This document shows positions 1 through 8,979 of a DNA stretch of 64,000 nucleotides, piece after piece. The notes beneath the pieces are model-generated. The model did no database searches, was not told the origin of the DNA, and saw only the letters and a program-made list of their open reading frames with translations. The stretch lies in contig NZ_CP021080.1 of assembly GCF_000802245.2 (NCBI RefSeq), forward strand, positions 4,216,001 to 4,280,000, given 5' to 3'. This DNA comes from Streptomyces pluripotens. Its GTDB lineage: Bacteria; Actinomycetota; Actinomycetes; Streptomycetales; Streptomycetaceae. The stretch's first letter is position 1. Every line of letters starts with the position of its first letter. Position numbers and translations under genes: made by a program.

Positions 1-93
1 TTCTTCGCCGAGCACGTCACGCGTGGTGGAACAGAGCCGGGCTGAGCCAGGCCATGTACGGGCCGGCCGCGTGAAGACAGACCCAACGGAGTC

Positions 94-1623
94 CTAGGAG
101 CCGTTGCGTGTGCAGCCGCCCTTCGCCTCGGGCGCCGGGGGGTAGCACTGGAGGGTGAAGTCGGCGGGGCTGGTGCTCAGGTAGCGGCCGATGCAGGCGT
201 TCGCGGTGGTGCGTCCACGCTCGGCGCAGAAGGTGAGCGCCGCGCGGCCGTCGGCGAAGGGGCCCGGTGCATAGATCACCCAGTAGCCGGGGCGTAGGGA
301 GGCGTAATCGTCGCTGCGCAGGTAGAGCGCTTCGGGCACGGAGGTACGGATGCGGTGGAGGTGCTGGTCGCGGGCAGCGGTGCCCGAGGAGACGGGTTCG
401 GAGGACAGCTGTGCGATCCAACGGCCGCTATCTGCCGGGGCCGAGGACTGCTGCGACCCGCTCGGTGTGGGGGAGGAAGACGGGCTCGGTGTCGGTGTCG
501 GTGTCGGGTCTGGGTTGTGCCCCGGAAGGGGGGTCGCCGGCCGCGTGTGGGGGGCCGGTGTGAGCGACGTGGGCGTGGGCCTGGCCGTGGGCGTGGCGCC
601 GGCCGGCCCGGCGGTCGGTTTGTTGTCCTCATGTGCGTGAAAGGTCACCACCAACGCGGTCGCCGTGGTGACGGCCAGGACAGCGGTTGCTGCGAGGAAC
701 ACCGTGGTACGGCTGCGAGTTGGCCGCCCAGGCTTGGGTACGTCCTGTTGTGTGGGGGGCGCCTGGAGCACCGGGGTCGGCATGCGTGCCGCCGTCATCG
801 TCGGCTGGGCCCAGCACGGTGCGGTGCCGGCCTCGACCTCTGCGAGCATCGCGTCCAACTGCCCGGCGTCGGGGCGGGCCGCTGGGTCCCGCACGAGGAG
901 GGACTGCAGGACGGGAGCCAGAGGCCCGGAGCGTACGGGCGGGGGGACCGGCTCGTCGAGGACCGCGGCCAGGGTGGCGAGCGTAGTCGCGCGGCGCAGC
1001 GGGCTTGCGCCCTCCGTGCACACGTACAGGACCAGCCCGAGGGACCACAGGTCGGAGGCCGGGTCGTCGTCCCGGCCGCGGATGCGTTCCGGAGCCATGT
1101 ACTCCGGGGTGCCGATGAGTTCACCGGACGCGGTCAGCGCCGTCGCGCCCTGGAGGGCGGCGATGCCGAAGTCGGTCAGGGCGGCGGTGCCGTTGGGGCG
1201 GATGAGGATGTTCGCGGGTTTGACGTCCCGGTGCTGGATGCCGGCGGCGTGCGCGGCGCGCAGGGCGGAGAGCAGCTGGCGGCCGATGCGGGCCGTCTCT
1301 GCGGGGCTCAGCGGACCCGCGGCGATGCGCTGCTGGAGCGAGGTGCCGGGCACGAGTTCCATCACGATCCACGGGTGCGGCTCCGCCTCGATGACTTCGT
1401 ACACCGTCACCACGTGCGGGTCGCTGAGCCGGGCCAGCGCCCTGGCCTCTCGCATGACGCGTTCCCGTACGGTGTGCGAGGCGTCCGTGTCCTGACGCAC
1501 CGCCTTGAGGGCTACCTCACGGTGCAGCACCGTGTCCCTGGCCCGCCACACGGTACCCATTCCCCCGCTGCCGAGCCGTTCGATCAGCTCAAAGCGCCCG
1601 TCGACCCTGTCCCCCGGTGTCAT
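94..1623 (-). CDS. Membrane-anchored serine/threonine protein kinase (PknB-like)
   Basis: A Hanks-type kinase of 509 aa. The N-terminal ~270 residues hold the whole catalytic domain: glycine-rich loop GSGGMGTVW, the lysine in VALKAV, the catalytic loop HRDVKPAN, the DFG motif in DFGIA and the APE-equivalent in PEYMAPERI. A Pro/Thr-rich stretch follows, then one hydrophobic segment near residues 305-330, then an outside Pro/Thr/Ser linker and a C-terminal domain of ~120 aa with several cysteines (FCAERG, CIGRYL, LQCYPP, GGCTR). No PASTA repeats are visible, so the outer domain is of another, unrecognised type. The kinase probably senses an envelope or extracellular signal and phosphorylates cytoplasmic targets. 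Start is ATG at 1623. It stands alone; the neighbouring export operon is a separate unit. Confidence 0.93.
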   Translation of the reverse strand: MTPGDRVDGRFELIERLGSGGMGTVWRARDTVLHREVALKAVRQDTDASHTVRERVMREARALARLSDPHVVTVYEVIEAEPHPWIVMELVPGTSLQQRIAAGPLSPAETARIGRQLLSALRAAHAAGIQHRDVKPANILIRPNGTAALTDFGIAALQGATALTASGELIGTPEYMAPERIRGRDDDPASDLWSLGLVLYVCTEGASPLRRATTLATLAAVLDEPVPPPVRSGPLAPVLQSLLVRDPAARPDAGQLDAMLAEVEAGTAPCWAQPTMTAARMPTPVLQAPPTQQDVPKPGRPTRSRTTVFLAATAVLAVTTATALVVTFHAHEDNKPTAGPAGATPTARPTPTSLTPAPHTRPATPLPGHNPDPTPTPTPSPSSSPTPSGSQQSSAPADSGRWIAQLSSEPVSSGTAARDQHLHRIRTSVPEALYLRSDDYASLRPGYWVIYAPGPFADGRAALTFCAERGRTTANACIGRYLSTSPADFTLQCYPPAPEAKGGCTRNGS

Positions 1624-1739
1624 GCGGGTCAGACTAGGACAACCGGTGACACTCCGGAGGCCAGTTCAGGAGGAAGCTGGCTTCGGGCGGACATGGCGCA
1701 GGCACGTGAGACCGTCGGCATGCCCGGGGGCTTCGTGTT

Positions 1740-1920
1740 GTTGAGTCGGCCCGGGGCGCGGTGCCGGGACTGATCCCGGTCCGTTTCCCCGGACCGCTCG
1801 CCGAACCCGCCGTACCGATCTCTCGGTAACGGGCTCTCCACGGAGTCTGCCGTCAGGCAGTGGCGGGCCAGGGCTTGGGATCTTGTTGCCCCGGTAGGTG
1901 TAGCGGGAGACCGTCACAGG
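1740..1920 (-). mobile_element. 5'-truncated group II intron relic (IEP tail, domains V and VI)
   Basis: Read on the minus strand, this stretch encodes a peptide (SRYTYRGNKIPSP) that matches the last residues of the intron-encoded protein at 13316-14752 (TRYRYRGSRIPSP). It is followed by the same order of RNA elements: a 34-nt domain V at 1803-1836 that folds as a hairpin with a GAGA tetraloop, then a domain VI-like stretch ending in AC at about 1740. Only the 3' ~180 bp of an intron are present. It is therefore a dead 3' fragment, as expected from incomplete reverse transcription or later deletion. It differs at many positions from the full intron in this window, so it comes from a related but distinct copy. 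No other gene is visible between 1624 and 2037. Confidence 0.72.
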
Positions 1921-2037
1921 CCGGTCCCCGGCCGCCCTCCGCCCAGCTGCCGGACCGGGAACGCGGCGGGCGGCGCCGGATGGCGACCGTCACCGCCGTC
2001 TACGACGCCGCGTCTCCGCTGGGACGGTCCGCCGGTT

Positions 2038-3276
2038 TCAGGCGGAGGCGAGAGCCTCGGTGGGGGTGAGGCGGGATGCCCTGATTGAGGGGTAGACGCC
2101 CGCCGTCACTCCGACCAGGATGGCTCCGCCGAACCCTTCGGCCACCGTGGCGAGCGGGATGACCACGGGCCAGTGCTGGTAGCTGACGTAACCGATGGTT
2201 GCCAGGATGCCGAGCACCACGCCGGCCAGTCCGCCCAGTGCGGACAGGATGACCGACTCGGTCAGGAACTGGTTGCGGATCTGGCCGCGGTGGGCGCCCA
2301 GCGCGCGTCGCAGGCCGATCTCCCGGCGGCGTTCGAGGACGGAGATGACCATGGTGTTGGCCACGCCGATACCGCCGACCAGCAGGGCGACCCCGGCCAG
2401 GCCCAGGAAGAGAGCGGAGAAGTTGGCCTCGGCTTCGCGCTTCGCGGCCAGCGCGTCGGACGGACGGCTGACCTGCACCATGCCCGGTAGCTGCGGGTAG
2501 ACCGTGGCGGGCAGGACGTCCCGGACGGCCTCCATCGCGCTTTCTCGGGCCTTGACGTAGACGACGGTGGGGTGCCCGTCGAATTTCAGCTCGGTGCGGG
2601 CGGCGTCCCAGCCGACGAGGACGGAGCGGTCGATGTCCGGGGAGAGCGGTGTCGTGGTGAGGATGCCGACGACCGTGAACCAGTGATTGTTGATGAAGAT
2701 CTGCGGACTCGGCTGACCGGGGCGCAGGGGCTCGATGCCCAGCCGGGTGGCGGCGACCGAGCCGAGGACCGCCGTGGGGAACTTCTCGCCCGCGGAGGTG
2801 AGGAAGGTTCCCGAGCTGACGGAGGCGTTCAGCGCGGGGAGCAGGTTGGTCCGGCTCGCCAGAACGGTGAGACCGGAGTAGTCGTCCGCAGCGATGCGGT
2901 CGGAGCGGTGAACGGTGGCGTGGGTGTTGGCGACGGCGCTCGTCATCGTCACGGGACCGATGCGGGCGACCATGCGGTCCGCATCGGGCGGGAACAGGAT
3001 GGGCTGATCCTTGTTGGGCTGGGACTGCACCTTGAGCATGTTGGTGCCCAGGGCCGTGAGCTGGTCCAGCAGTGCCGCACGGCTGGAGGCCGGGATGCCG
3101 GTGACGACGATCATGGTGGCGATGCCGATGGAGATCCCGAGCGCCGACAGCGCGGCCCGCATCGTGCGCGTGCGGACGCCGAGCAGGCCCAGACCGAGGA
3201 CGTCCAGCGGGCTCAGCCGTACGGGCCTGGTGGCCGCCTCGGCAAAGGCCGTAGGGGCTGTGGAGCTTGGGTTCAT
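2038..3276 (-). CDS. FtsX/MacB-type ABC transporter permease
   Basis: A 412-aa permease with the MacB layout: one N-terminal membrane segment (residues ~40-60), a large extracytoplasmic MacB-PCD-like domain (~60-270), and three C-terminal membrane segments ending at a short tail ([12 protein letters not shown]), typical of FtsX-superfamily permeases. The motif [15 protein letters not shown] after the second membrane segment is a family hallmark. The ATG at 3276 overlaps the stop of the upstream ATPase gene in an ATGA, which implies translational coupling. With the ATPase and adaptor upstream it should form a MacAB-like mechanotransmitting exporter or envelope-stress device in the cytoplasmic membrane. 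The substrate is unknown. Confidence 0.9.
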   Translation of the reverse strand: MNPSSTAPTAFAEAATRPVRLSPLDVLGLGLLGVRTRTMRAALSALGISIGIATMIVVTGIPASSRAALLDQLTALGTNMLKVQSQPNKDQPILFPPDADRMVARIGPVTMTSAVANTHATVHRSDRIAADDYSGLTVLASRTNLLPALNASVSSGTFLTSAGEKFPTAVLGSVAATRLGIEPLRPGQPSPQIFINNHWFTVVGILTTTPLSPDIDRSVLVGWDAARTELKFDGHPTVVYVKARESAMEAVRDVLPATVYPQLPGMVQVSRPSDALAAKREAEANFSALFLGLAGVALLVGGIGVANTMVISVLERRREIGLRRALGAHRGQIRNQFLTESVILSALGGLAGVVLGILATIGYVSYQHWPVVIPLATVAEGFGGAILVGVTAGVYPSIRASRLTPTEALASA

Positions 3277-4004
3277 GACGGGTTTCCCCCGCGGGTGTCG
3301 GCGACGATGCGGCCGTCGCGGATCTCCACCCGTCGGGGCAGGCTCATGGCGATGTCCGTGTCATGGGTGATGACCGCGATGGTGGCTCCCTCACGGTTCA
3401 AAGAGGTCAGAAGGTCCAGCACGGCCCGGCCGTTGGTGCTGTCCAGCGCGCCGGTGGGCTCGTCGGCCAGGACCAGGGCGGGGTTGTGCACCAGTGCGCG
3501 GGCGATGGCGACGCGCTGCTTCTCACCGCCGGAGAGCTGGCGGGGCAGATGCCCGGCACGGTGGGCCAGGCCGACCCGGGCGAGCGCCTCCAGCGCGAGC
3601 GGGCGGCGTCGGCGGCGCGCCACTCCGGCGTAGAGCAGGCCGGTCGCGACGTTCTCGGCGGCGGTCAGGCCCTCGGTGAGGTGGAACTGCTGGAAGACGA
3701 AACCGAGCAGGCGGCCGCGCAGCGCGGAAAGACGCCGGTCGGAGAAGACCGTCACGTCCTGGCCGCCGATCTCCACCACACCGTCGGTCGGCCGGTCGAG
3801 GGTGCCCATGATGTTGAGCAGCGTGGACTTGCCGGAACCCGAGGGGCCCACGATGGCGAGCAGTTCACCGGTGTTGACGGTCAGTGAGACGTTGTCGAGG
3901 GCCTTGACTCCGCCGGCGTACGCCATGCTCGCGCTCCGGACCGCCAGGACCGGTCCGGAACCGGTGTGCAGGGGCGCGGGATTGGCGGGTGCGGCGATGG
4001 TCAT
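3273..4004 (-). CDS. ABC transporter ATP-binding protein (MacB/LolD type)
   Basis: A 243-aa ATPase with Walker [11 protein letters not shown]-loop in FVFQQFHL, signature [10 protein letters not shown], Walker [10 protein letters not shown] and H-loop in [19 protein letters not shown] is typical of the LolD/MacB/FtsE group that drives FtsX-like permeases. It is the middle gene of a tightly coupled operon: its ATG at 4004 overlaps the end of the adaptor gene and its stop overlaps the permease start, each by 4 bp. It supplies the motor for the permease at 2038-3276. Confidence 0.95.
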   Translation of the reverse strand: MTIAAPANPAPLHTGSGPVLAVRSASMAYAGGVKALDNVSLTVNTGELLAIVGPSGSGKSTLLNIMGTLDRPTDGVVEIGGQDVTVFSDRRLSALRGRLLGFVFQQFHLTEGLTAAENVATGLLYAGVARRRRRPLALEALARVGLAHRAGHLPRQLSGGEKQRVAIARALVHNPALVLADEPTGALDSTNGRAVLDLLTSLNREGATIAVITHDTDIAMSLPRRVEIRDGRIVADTRGGNPS

Positions 4005-5416
4005 GACGTGGTCACCACTTTCGTGCCCGGGCCGATGCCCTCGCCGGTGATCTCCACCTGTCCCTTGGCGAACAGTCCCGTCTTCACCGCCACCAGGTGG
4101 CCGTCGGGAAGCTGGACGGCGTACCCGCCTCCGCTCAGCGCGAGGAGCGCGCCGACCGGTACGGCGAGCACGCCCTTGCGGGTGTGGGTGCTGAACTGCA
4201 CCTGGACGGTCGCGGAGTTCAGGCGGCTCACCGCGTTGGCGTTGCTCAGAGTGACGGTGACGTTCACGCGGGAGGTGCCGGACGCGTTGCCCCCTGAGCC
4301 CGCGTCCCCGGACTGCACCGTCGTGCTGATGGCGGAGACGGTACCGGGTGTCGTGGAGTTGTCAGGCAGGACGACGGTCACCTTGTCACCGCTGTTGATC
4401 GAGCCGACCTGGGTCGGGTCGACCGGCACGGTCACCAGCTTGACCGTGTTGGTGACCGACAGCAGCGTCCCGGTGGCCGGGTCGCCGGGCTGTGCCTGCA
4501 CCGCGCCGACGCGCACCGCGCCGCTGGTGACGTACACGTCGCCCGGCCCGAGCACCCCGGTGGGGGACATGCCGACGTGGGTCTGCCACTTCTTGACGGC
4601 CGAGATGAGGGAGTCGGTGAGTACGGCTTCTCCCTTCTTGAGCTGGGTGTGGACCGTGGCAGGGGCCGAACTCGCCGGGGCTCCCGTGCCCGCCGCACCG
4701 CTCGGACCTGCCGGTGCCGAAGGCTGATGCGACGGACCGGTCTGAGCCGAAGCCTGACGCACCGAACCGGACTGCTGCGCCGAACCCGACTGAGCCGAGG
4801 AGGGTTGCGCCGATCCGGAATGAGCCGGATCCGTCTGCTGCACCGGTTCATCGATCCAGGAGCCCGGCGCGGGCTGGGTACCGACGGCGTACCCCAGGGC
4901 CTGCAGGTTGTCGGCGATGACCTTCACGTCCCGCCCGGCGACGCCCTTGGTGTCGAGCGTACGGAACAGAGGTGTGGAGCCGTAGAACACGGGCACCGGA
5001 CGATCGTCCAGCCGGTACAGAGACTCGCCCCTGGACACCGTGGCGCCCACGCCCGGCAGCTGGGTGACCACGCCTTCCTTGCCGCCCTTGACCGTCACCG
5101 CCCGGCCGAAGCCGAGCGACCCCTGCAGCGACAACGCGTCAGACAGATCGGTCCTGACCACGGCCACCGTCGCGTTCCGCGATGCGCCGTTCGACACTGC
5201 GCCGGTCTGCCGGTCGTCACCGCTGCCTGCGATCAGACCGACACCGGCCCCGCCCACCGCGAGAACCACGACGAGCGCGATGGCCAGCCGCTTCCCTCTC
5301 CCGCCACTCCCTTCGTTCCCGTCTTCCGGGTCCTGGAGCTGCGGTGGCTCGGCCGGGCCATGTTCCATGCGGTGTTTGCGGACGTGCCGCAACAGATCGG
5401 GGGACATGGCGGCCAT
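4001..5416 (-). CDS. HlyD/MacA-like adaptor with peptidoglycan-binding-like segment
   Basis: First gene of the export operon. The chosen start (ATG 5416, MAAMSPDLL) gives 471 aa; 5407 is an alternative, and the open frame upstream of 5416 has no family support. The layout is a cytoplasmic N-terminus, one membrane segment ([21 protein letters not shown]), a barrel-sandwich half ([26 protein letters not shown]), then a PG-binding-like motif ([16 protein letters not shown]) interrupted by a ~60-aa Ser/Gln/Ala-rich insertion, then its second half ([14 protein letters not shown]) and a membrane-fusion C-terminal domain. Such adaptors in Gram-positives link an FtsX-type permease to the cell wall. 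The start lies next to the putative regulator site at 5424-5446. Confidence 0.85.
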   Translation of the reverse strand: MAAMSPDLLRHVRKHRMEHGPAEPPQLQDPEDGNEGSGGRGKRLAIALVVVLAVGGAGVGLIAGSGDDRQTGAVSNGASRNATVAVVRTDLSDALSLQGSLGFGRAVTVKGGKEGVVTQLPGVGATVSRGESLYRLDDRPVPVFYGSTPLFRTLDTKGVAGRDVKVIADNLQALGYAVGTQPAPGSWIDEPVQQTDPAHSGSAQPSSAQSGSAQQSGSVRQASAQTGPSHQPSAPAGPSGAAGTGAPASSAPATVHTQLKKGEAVLTDSLISAVKKWQTHVGMSPTGVLGPGDVYVTSGAVRVGAVQAQPGDPATGTLLSVTNTVKLVTVPVDPTQVGSINSGDKVTVVLPDNSTTPGTVSAISTTVQSGDAGSGGNASGTSRVNVTVTLSNANAVSRLNSATVQVQFSTHTRKGVLAVPVGALLALSGGGYAVQLPDGHLVAVKTGLFAKGQVEITGEGIGPGTKVVTTS

Positions 5417-5423
5417 CGTGACC

Positions 5424-5446
5424 GAGCGATGTGAGGACGCTGTCAG
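5424..5446 (-). promoter_or_regulatory. Putative response-regulator site upstream of the export operon
   Basis: Plus-strand reading is GAGCGATGT, seven bases, then CTGTCAG. A weaker copy of the heptamer (ATGTGAG) begins exactly 11 bp before it. The same composite, with the same 7-bp spacer and nearly the same distance to the start codon, occurs upstream of the lipoprotein gene at 8708. Direct heptamers one helical turn apart are the usual binding mode of OmpR-type regulators, and one such gene starts 44 bp away. The assignment to that regulator is inference. Confidence 0.45.
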
Positions 5447-5489
5447 ATCGGCATCAAAAGCATGTTCGAGGCTCCGCGGGTAACTTACC

Positions 5490-6254
5490 GTGGCGCTTGT
5501 GTGCGCACATATTTTGGTGGCCGAGGACGACCTCAGGCAGGCCACGGTCATTCGCCGCTACCTCGAGCACGAGGGCCACACCGTCGTGATCGTCCACGAC
5601 GGGGGCTCTGCCATCGACGAGGCCCGCCGCCACCGACCTGATCTGCTGGTCCTGGACGTGATGATGCCCGTGGTGGACGGACTGCAGGTCTGCCGCGTGC
5701 TGCGCCGGGAGTCCGAGCTCGCCATCCTGATGCTCACGGCCCGTAACACCGAGGACGATCTCCTACGCGGGCTGGGGCTGGGGGCCGACGACTTCATGAC
5801 CAAGCCCTACAGCGTCCGGGAGCTGATGGCCCGTATCCGGACCCTGCTGCGGCGGGCCCGGCGCACGGCCGAGGTCGAGGCGGAGCCGGCAGAGGAGACG
5901 GTACTGCAGGTCGGCGCCCTCACGATGGACGCGGCACGGCACGAGGTCAGACTCGGCGCACGGCGCATCGAGTTGACAGCGGGTGAGTTCCGGCTGCTTT
6001 CGGTCATGCTCGCCGCGCCGGACCGTGTCTTCACCCGCCGGCAACTGCTCACGCACACCCGGGGCGCCAACGCCTTCGTCACCGAGCGCACGATCGACGT
6101 ACATATCCTCAACCTGCGCAAAAAGATCGAACCCGTCCCCCGGCGGCCCGCCTATCTGCTGACCGTCGTCGGCGTCGGCTACAAGCTGACCGACGGCTCG
6201 GGCACCGCGGACGGCCCGGACAGCTTCCGGGCCGAGCCGCGGGGCGAGCGGTGA
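5490..6254 (+). CDS. OmpR/PhoB-family response regulator
   Basis: A 254-aa regulator with a receiver domain (acidic pair in AEDD, phospho-acceptor Asp in LVLDVMMP, Thr in MLTARN, Lys in MTKPYS) and a C-terminal winged helix (residues ~140-235, with TIDVHILNLRKKI and VVGVGYKL). GTG 5490 is the start used here; the real start may be a few codons later, since the receiver begins at HILVAEDD. It overlaps the histidine kinase gene (GTGA at 6251) and is divergent from the export operon, the expected target. Confidence 0.93.
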   Translation: MALVCAHILVAEDDLRQATVIRRYLEHEGHTVVIVHDGGSAIDEARRHRPDLLVLDVMMPVVDGLQVCRVLRRESELAILMLTARNTEDDLLRGLGLGADDFMTKPYSVRELMARIRTLLRRARRTAEVEAEPAEETVLQVGALTMDAARHEVRLGARRIELTAGEFRLLSVMLAAPDRVFTRRQLLTHTRGANAFVTERTIDVHILNLRKKIEPVPRRPAYLLTVVGVGYKLTDGSGTADGPDSFRAEPRGER

Positions 6255-8059
6255 GGATCGGCACCCGCCTAGCCGGAGTCCCACTGCACAAGAGCCTGCT
6301 GACGAGGTTGCTGGCCGCGTCGTTGCTCATCGCCGTGTGCGCCCTGTCGGCCACCGCGTGGCTCGCGGTGCAGACGACCAGCAGTGTGATCCGTAAGCAG
6401 AGCGGGCAGGCACTCACCGACGACGTCACCGTGTACCGGACCCTGATGGACTACGCGGCCACCCATCCGCGGTGGGACGGCGTCAACCGGACGGTCAAGG
6501 AACTCGCCGTGCGCACCCACCGCCGTATCGCGCTGCGCGATCTCCAGAGCCCCGGTGGCAGGCTGATCGCCGACTCTTCCCCCGGTGCGGCCGGGCCGAA
6601 CTCCGCTGAGGCGCTCGCGGTCGTGGACCCCCTCCAGACCGATCCCGCGCTGATCCGCGACACCAGTGCGGACCGCATCTACCCCAAGGCGCTCGGCCCG
6701 TTCCGGCTGCCGCCGGCGGAACGCCGACAGCTCGTCGCCACGGCGAAGAAAGGCGTGGATTGCGTGCGCGACAGACTGCAGCTCCCCGTCGCCGTCACAC
6801 TGGCCGATGTCCCCGGCGGGCGGCCCCGGATCCAGATCTCCGGGAGCGGCGACATCCAACTGAAGGCCTCGCTCATCTGCCAGCTGTACCGCCTCGACGC
6901 CCCCACACCGACCGAGTCCGCGGCCCTCGCCCATCTCAATCAGCTGATCACCGGCTGTCTGCAGCGCCAGGGCCTGCACACCGTGAAGCTCGGCCTCGAT
7001 TTCACCCCTGCTCCGCCGGCGGAAGACGGCGCCTTGGGCACAGCCACGCAGAACTGCATCGACACAAGCCGCCGCGAACAACTCGCCCCCTACGTCGCAC
7101 CGGCGGCGCGGGTGTACGTCAGCGAGTCGAGCGGCTCGGCCGCGGTGTCGCGGTTCGACTTTTCCGCGGCCAACGCCGCCCGGATCGCCGGCGTCACCGC
7201 GCTGGTACTCGTCGTGACCACGGCGGTGACCGCCGCTGTCGGCCTCCGCATGGTCAGGCCGCTGCGCGCGCTCACCGACGCGGTTCGTCTGCCGGGACAG
7301 CCGTACGTCCCGCTGCCCGTGGCGGCGAACGACGAGATCGGTCGTCTCACCACGGCGTTCAACGACCTATCCGCGTATCGCGAGCGCATGGAAGAGCAGC
7401 GCAAGGCGATGGTCAGTGACATCGCCCATGAGCTGCGGACCCCGCTGACCACCATCCGCGGCTGGCTGGAGGCGACGCAGGACGGCATGCTGTCGGCCGA
7501 GGACGAAGTGACCGCCTCGCTGCTGGAGGAGACCCTGCTCCTCCAGCACATCGTGGACGACCTCCAGGTCCTTGCCGCGTCCGACGCCGGCACGCTCGAA
7601 CTGCACCTGGAGTACGTAAAGGCGGGCACGATCCTCGAGCACGCCGCCACCGTATACGGGAGCCACGGCCAGTCGGCAGGGGTCGCCCTCGAGGTGTGCG
7701 CCGAGGGCGATGTGTGGACGTTCGCGGATCCGCTGCGGCTGCGGCAGATCGTGGGCAACCTGATCTCCAACGCCCTGCGGCACACCCCGGCCGGCGGCAC
7801 CGTGTCCCTGCGCTCCCGACGCGAGGGCAACACCGTACTGATCGAGGTCGCCGACACGGGCAGCGGCATCTCCCCGGACGACCTCCCACGGGTGTTCGAC
7901 CGCTTCTGGCGCGCCGAGCGCTCCCGCAGCCGCCAAACCGGCGGCAGCGGACTGGGCCTGGCCATCGTGCGCCGACTGGTCGAAGCACACGAGGGCGAGG
8001 TCACCGTGACCAGCATCCCCGGCACCGGAACCACCTTCACGCTCCACCTGCCGGCATGA
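6251..8059 (+). CDS. Sensor histidine kinase
   Basis: A 602-aa membrane kinase. A first membrane segment (LLAASLLIAVCALSATAWLAV, ~residues 18-38) and a second (ITALVLVVTTAVTAAVGL, ~315-333) enclose a large ~270-aa extracytoplasmic sensor domain with paired cysteines. HAMP follows, then a HisKA box (DIAHELRTPLTTIRGW), and an ATPase domain with N-box (NLISNALRHTP), G1 (DTGSGI), F-box and G2 (GGSGLGLAIV). GTG start overlaps the stop of the regulator gene. The size of the sensor suggests a specific envelope or extracellular ligand, not identified here. Confidence 0.94.
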   Translation: MRIGTRLAGVPLHKSLLTRLLAASLLIAVCALSATAWLAVQTTSSVIRKQSGQALTDDVTVYRTLMDYAATHPRWDGVNRTVKELAVRTHRRIALRDLQSPGGRLIADSSPGAAGPNSAEALAVVDPLQTDPALIRDTSADRIYPKALGPFRLPPAERRQLVATAKKGVDCVRDRLQLPVAVTLADVPGGRPRIQISGSGDIQLKASLICQLYRLDAPTPTESAALAHLNQLITGCLQRQGLHTVKLGLDFTPAPPAEDGALGTATQNCIDTSRREQLAPYVAPAARVYVSESSGSAAVSRFDFSAANAARIAGVTALVLVVTTAVTAAVGLRMVRPLRALTDAVRLPGQPYVPLPVAANDEIGRLTTAFNDLSAYRERMEEQRKAMVSDIAHELRTPLTTIRGWLEATQDGMLSAEDEVTASLLEETLLLQHIVDDLQVLAASDAGTLELHLEYVKAGTILEHAATVYGSHGQSAGVALEVCAEGDVWTFADPLRLRQIVGNLISNALRHTPAGGTVSLRSRREGNTVLIEVADTGSGISPDDLPRVFDRFWRAERSRSRQTGGSGLGLAIVRRLVEAHEGEVTVTSIPGTGTTFTLHLPA

Positions 8060-8072
8060 TCCGCCCAGCGGC

Positions 8073-8708
8073 CTACTTGTTCCCGCCGAATGCCTTGATC
8101 TGGCACGTGCGTACGGCGTCGCCGAATCCAGGAGCATTCATCTCATCACCGTGAATGAGCCCCCAGAAGCCACTCTGGGAGTCCACCTCACTCTTGATGC
8201 CCTTGCCGTTCATGCACTGGACCATCGCCCGCGTGTCGTCGGCGAAGTGGGGGTTCTTGGCCGGATCGAGCTCCGGGGGCTGGAGCGGCTCCTTGGAGTG
8301 GCAGGCTTTATCGGCCGCCCAGGGTTTCCCGGACTTCCTGGCCTCTATCATCTTCTGCTTCCAGTCCGGACCGTCATGTTGCCTCAGACAGGATTCAAAG
8401 CTCTCCCACATGCGGTCGATGTCTTCCTGACTACTGTCCAACCGCACCTGGGGACGCCCCGCGTCCGGGTCCGCCGTGCCGCTAGGCTTCCCCGCCGACC
8501 CGGACTTCGCCGCCGCGCCGCCCCCCTGAGAGGGCAGCGAAGCGACATCCTCGCCGGCGCCTGAGGCACTGTCTGACGTGCTGCCCGAGCCGCCGCATCC
8601 GGTCAGGAGCGCAACGGCGGTCATGCCGGCCGCGACGAGCAGGGTGTTCCGCGTGAGACGACGGGGGCTGGGCGCTGTTCGAGAGGTTCGCGTCTGCATG
8701 GCGCCCAT
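8073..8708 (-). CDS. Secreted lipoprotein, likely member of the two-component regulon
   Basis: About 211 aa. The N-terminus is basic, then hydrophobic, ending in the lipobox LLTGC, after which comes a Gly/Ser/Ala-rich tether and a soluble domain with four cysteines (SCLRQHD, DKACHSKE, VQCMNGKG, RTCQIKAF). The gene is convergent with the histidine kinase (13 bp between stops). Its start region is nearly the same as that of the export-operon adaptor: both have ATG-G-N-C-GCC-ATG preceded by the same block. It may be a sensor accessory, as CseA is for CseBC, but no family was recognised. Start is ATG 8708 or 8699. Confidence 0.75.
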   Translation of the reverse strand: MGAMQTRTSRTAPSPRRLTRNTLLVAAGMTAVALLTGCGGSGSTSDSASGAGEDVASLPSQGGGAAAKSGSAGKPSGTADPDAGRPQVRLDSSQEDIDRMWESFESCLRQHDGPDWKQKMIEARKSGKPWAADKACHSKEPLQPPELDPAKNPHFADDTRAMVQCMNGKGIKSEVDSQSGFWGLIHGDEMNAPGFGDAVRTCQIKAFGGNK

Positions 8709-8715
8709 CGTTCCC

Positions 8716-8749
8716 GAGCGATGTTTGCTCCCTGTCAGTGCTCTGTCAG
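8716..8749 (-). promoter_or_regulatory. Putative response-regulator site upstream of the lipoprotein gene
   Basis: Contains GAGCGATGT, a 7-bp spacer and CTGTCAG (8732-8738), then a second perfect CTGTCAG at 8743-8749, exactly 11 bp on. This matches the arrangement at 5424-5446. Two perfect heptamers in helical phase are a good candidate OmpR-family operator. Confidence 0.5.
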
Positions 8750-8947
8750 AGTACGGTTCGCTCCAGGATGCCCGATTCGCGATGCGGTCTGGATGCGATG
8801 CCGCGGGTGATTGACGCAGAGCCGCTGCGGCAGTTGTCGTCGTCGGGTTGCCGTTGTCTTTGCTGGTCAGGGGTAGGGTTTCCTTCTGACGGTGCCATTT
8901 TGATGTGGTGTGTTCGGGGGCGAGGAAGTGTGAGTCGTCGCCATCGG

Positions 8948-8973
8948 CGATCGCCTGCAACTGCAGGCGATCG
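8948..8973. repeat. Perfect 12-bp inverted repeat with 2-nt centre
   Basis: Arms CGATCGCCTGCA and its exact complement are separated by two bases. It lies immediately upstream of the relaxase relic. There is no T tract, so it is not an obvious terminator. It may be an operator or part of a former transfer or replication region of the decayed element. Confidence 0.6.
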
Positions 8974-8979
8974 GGCCCG

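Noticed and set aside
355..1773. Long open frame antisense to the kinase gene
   Set aside because: High-GC codon bias leaves the antisense strand without stops; the translation is Arg/Gly-rich with no family signature. The same holds for large antisense frames at 25919-27553, 36233-38002, 41306-43462 and 56660-58336.
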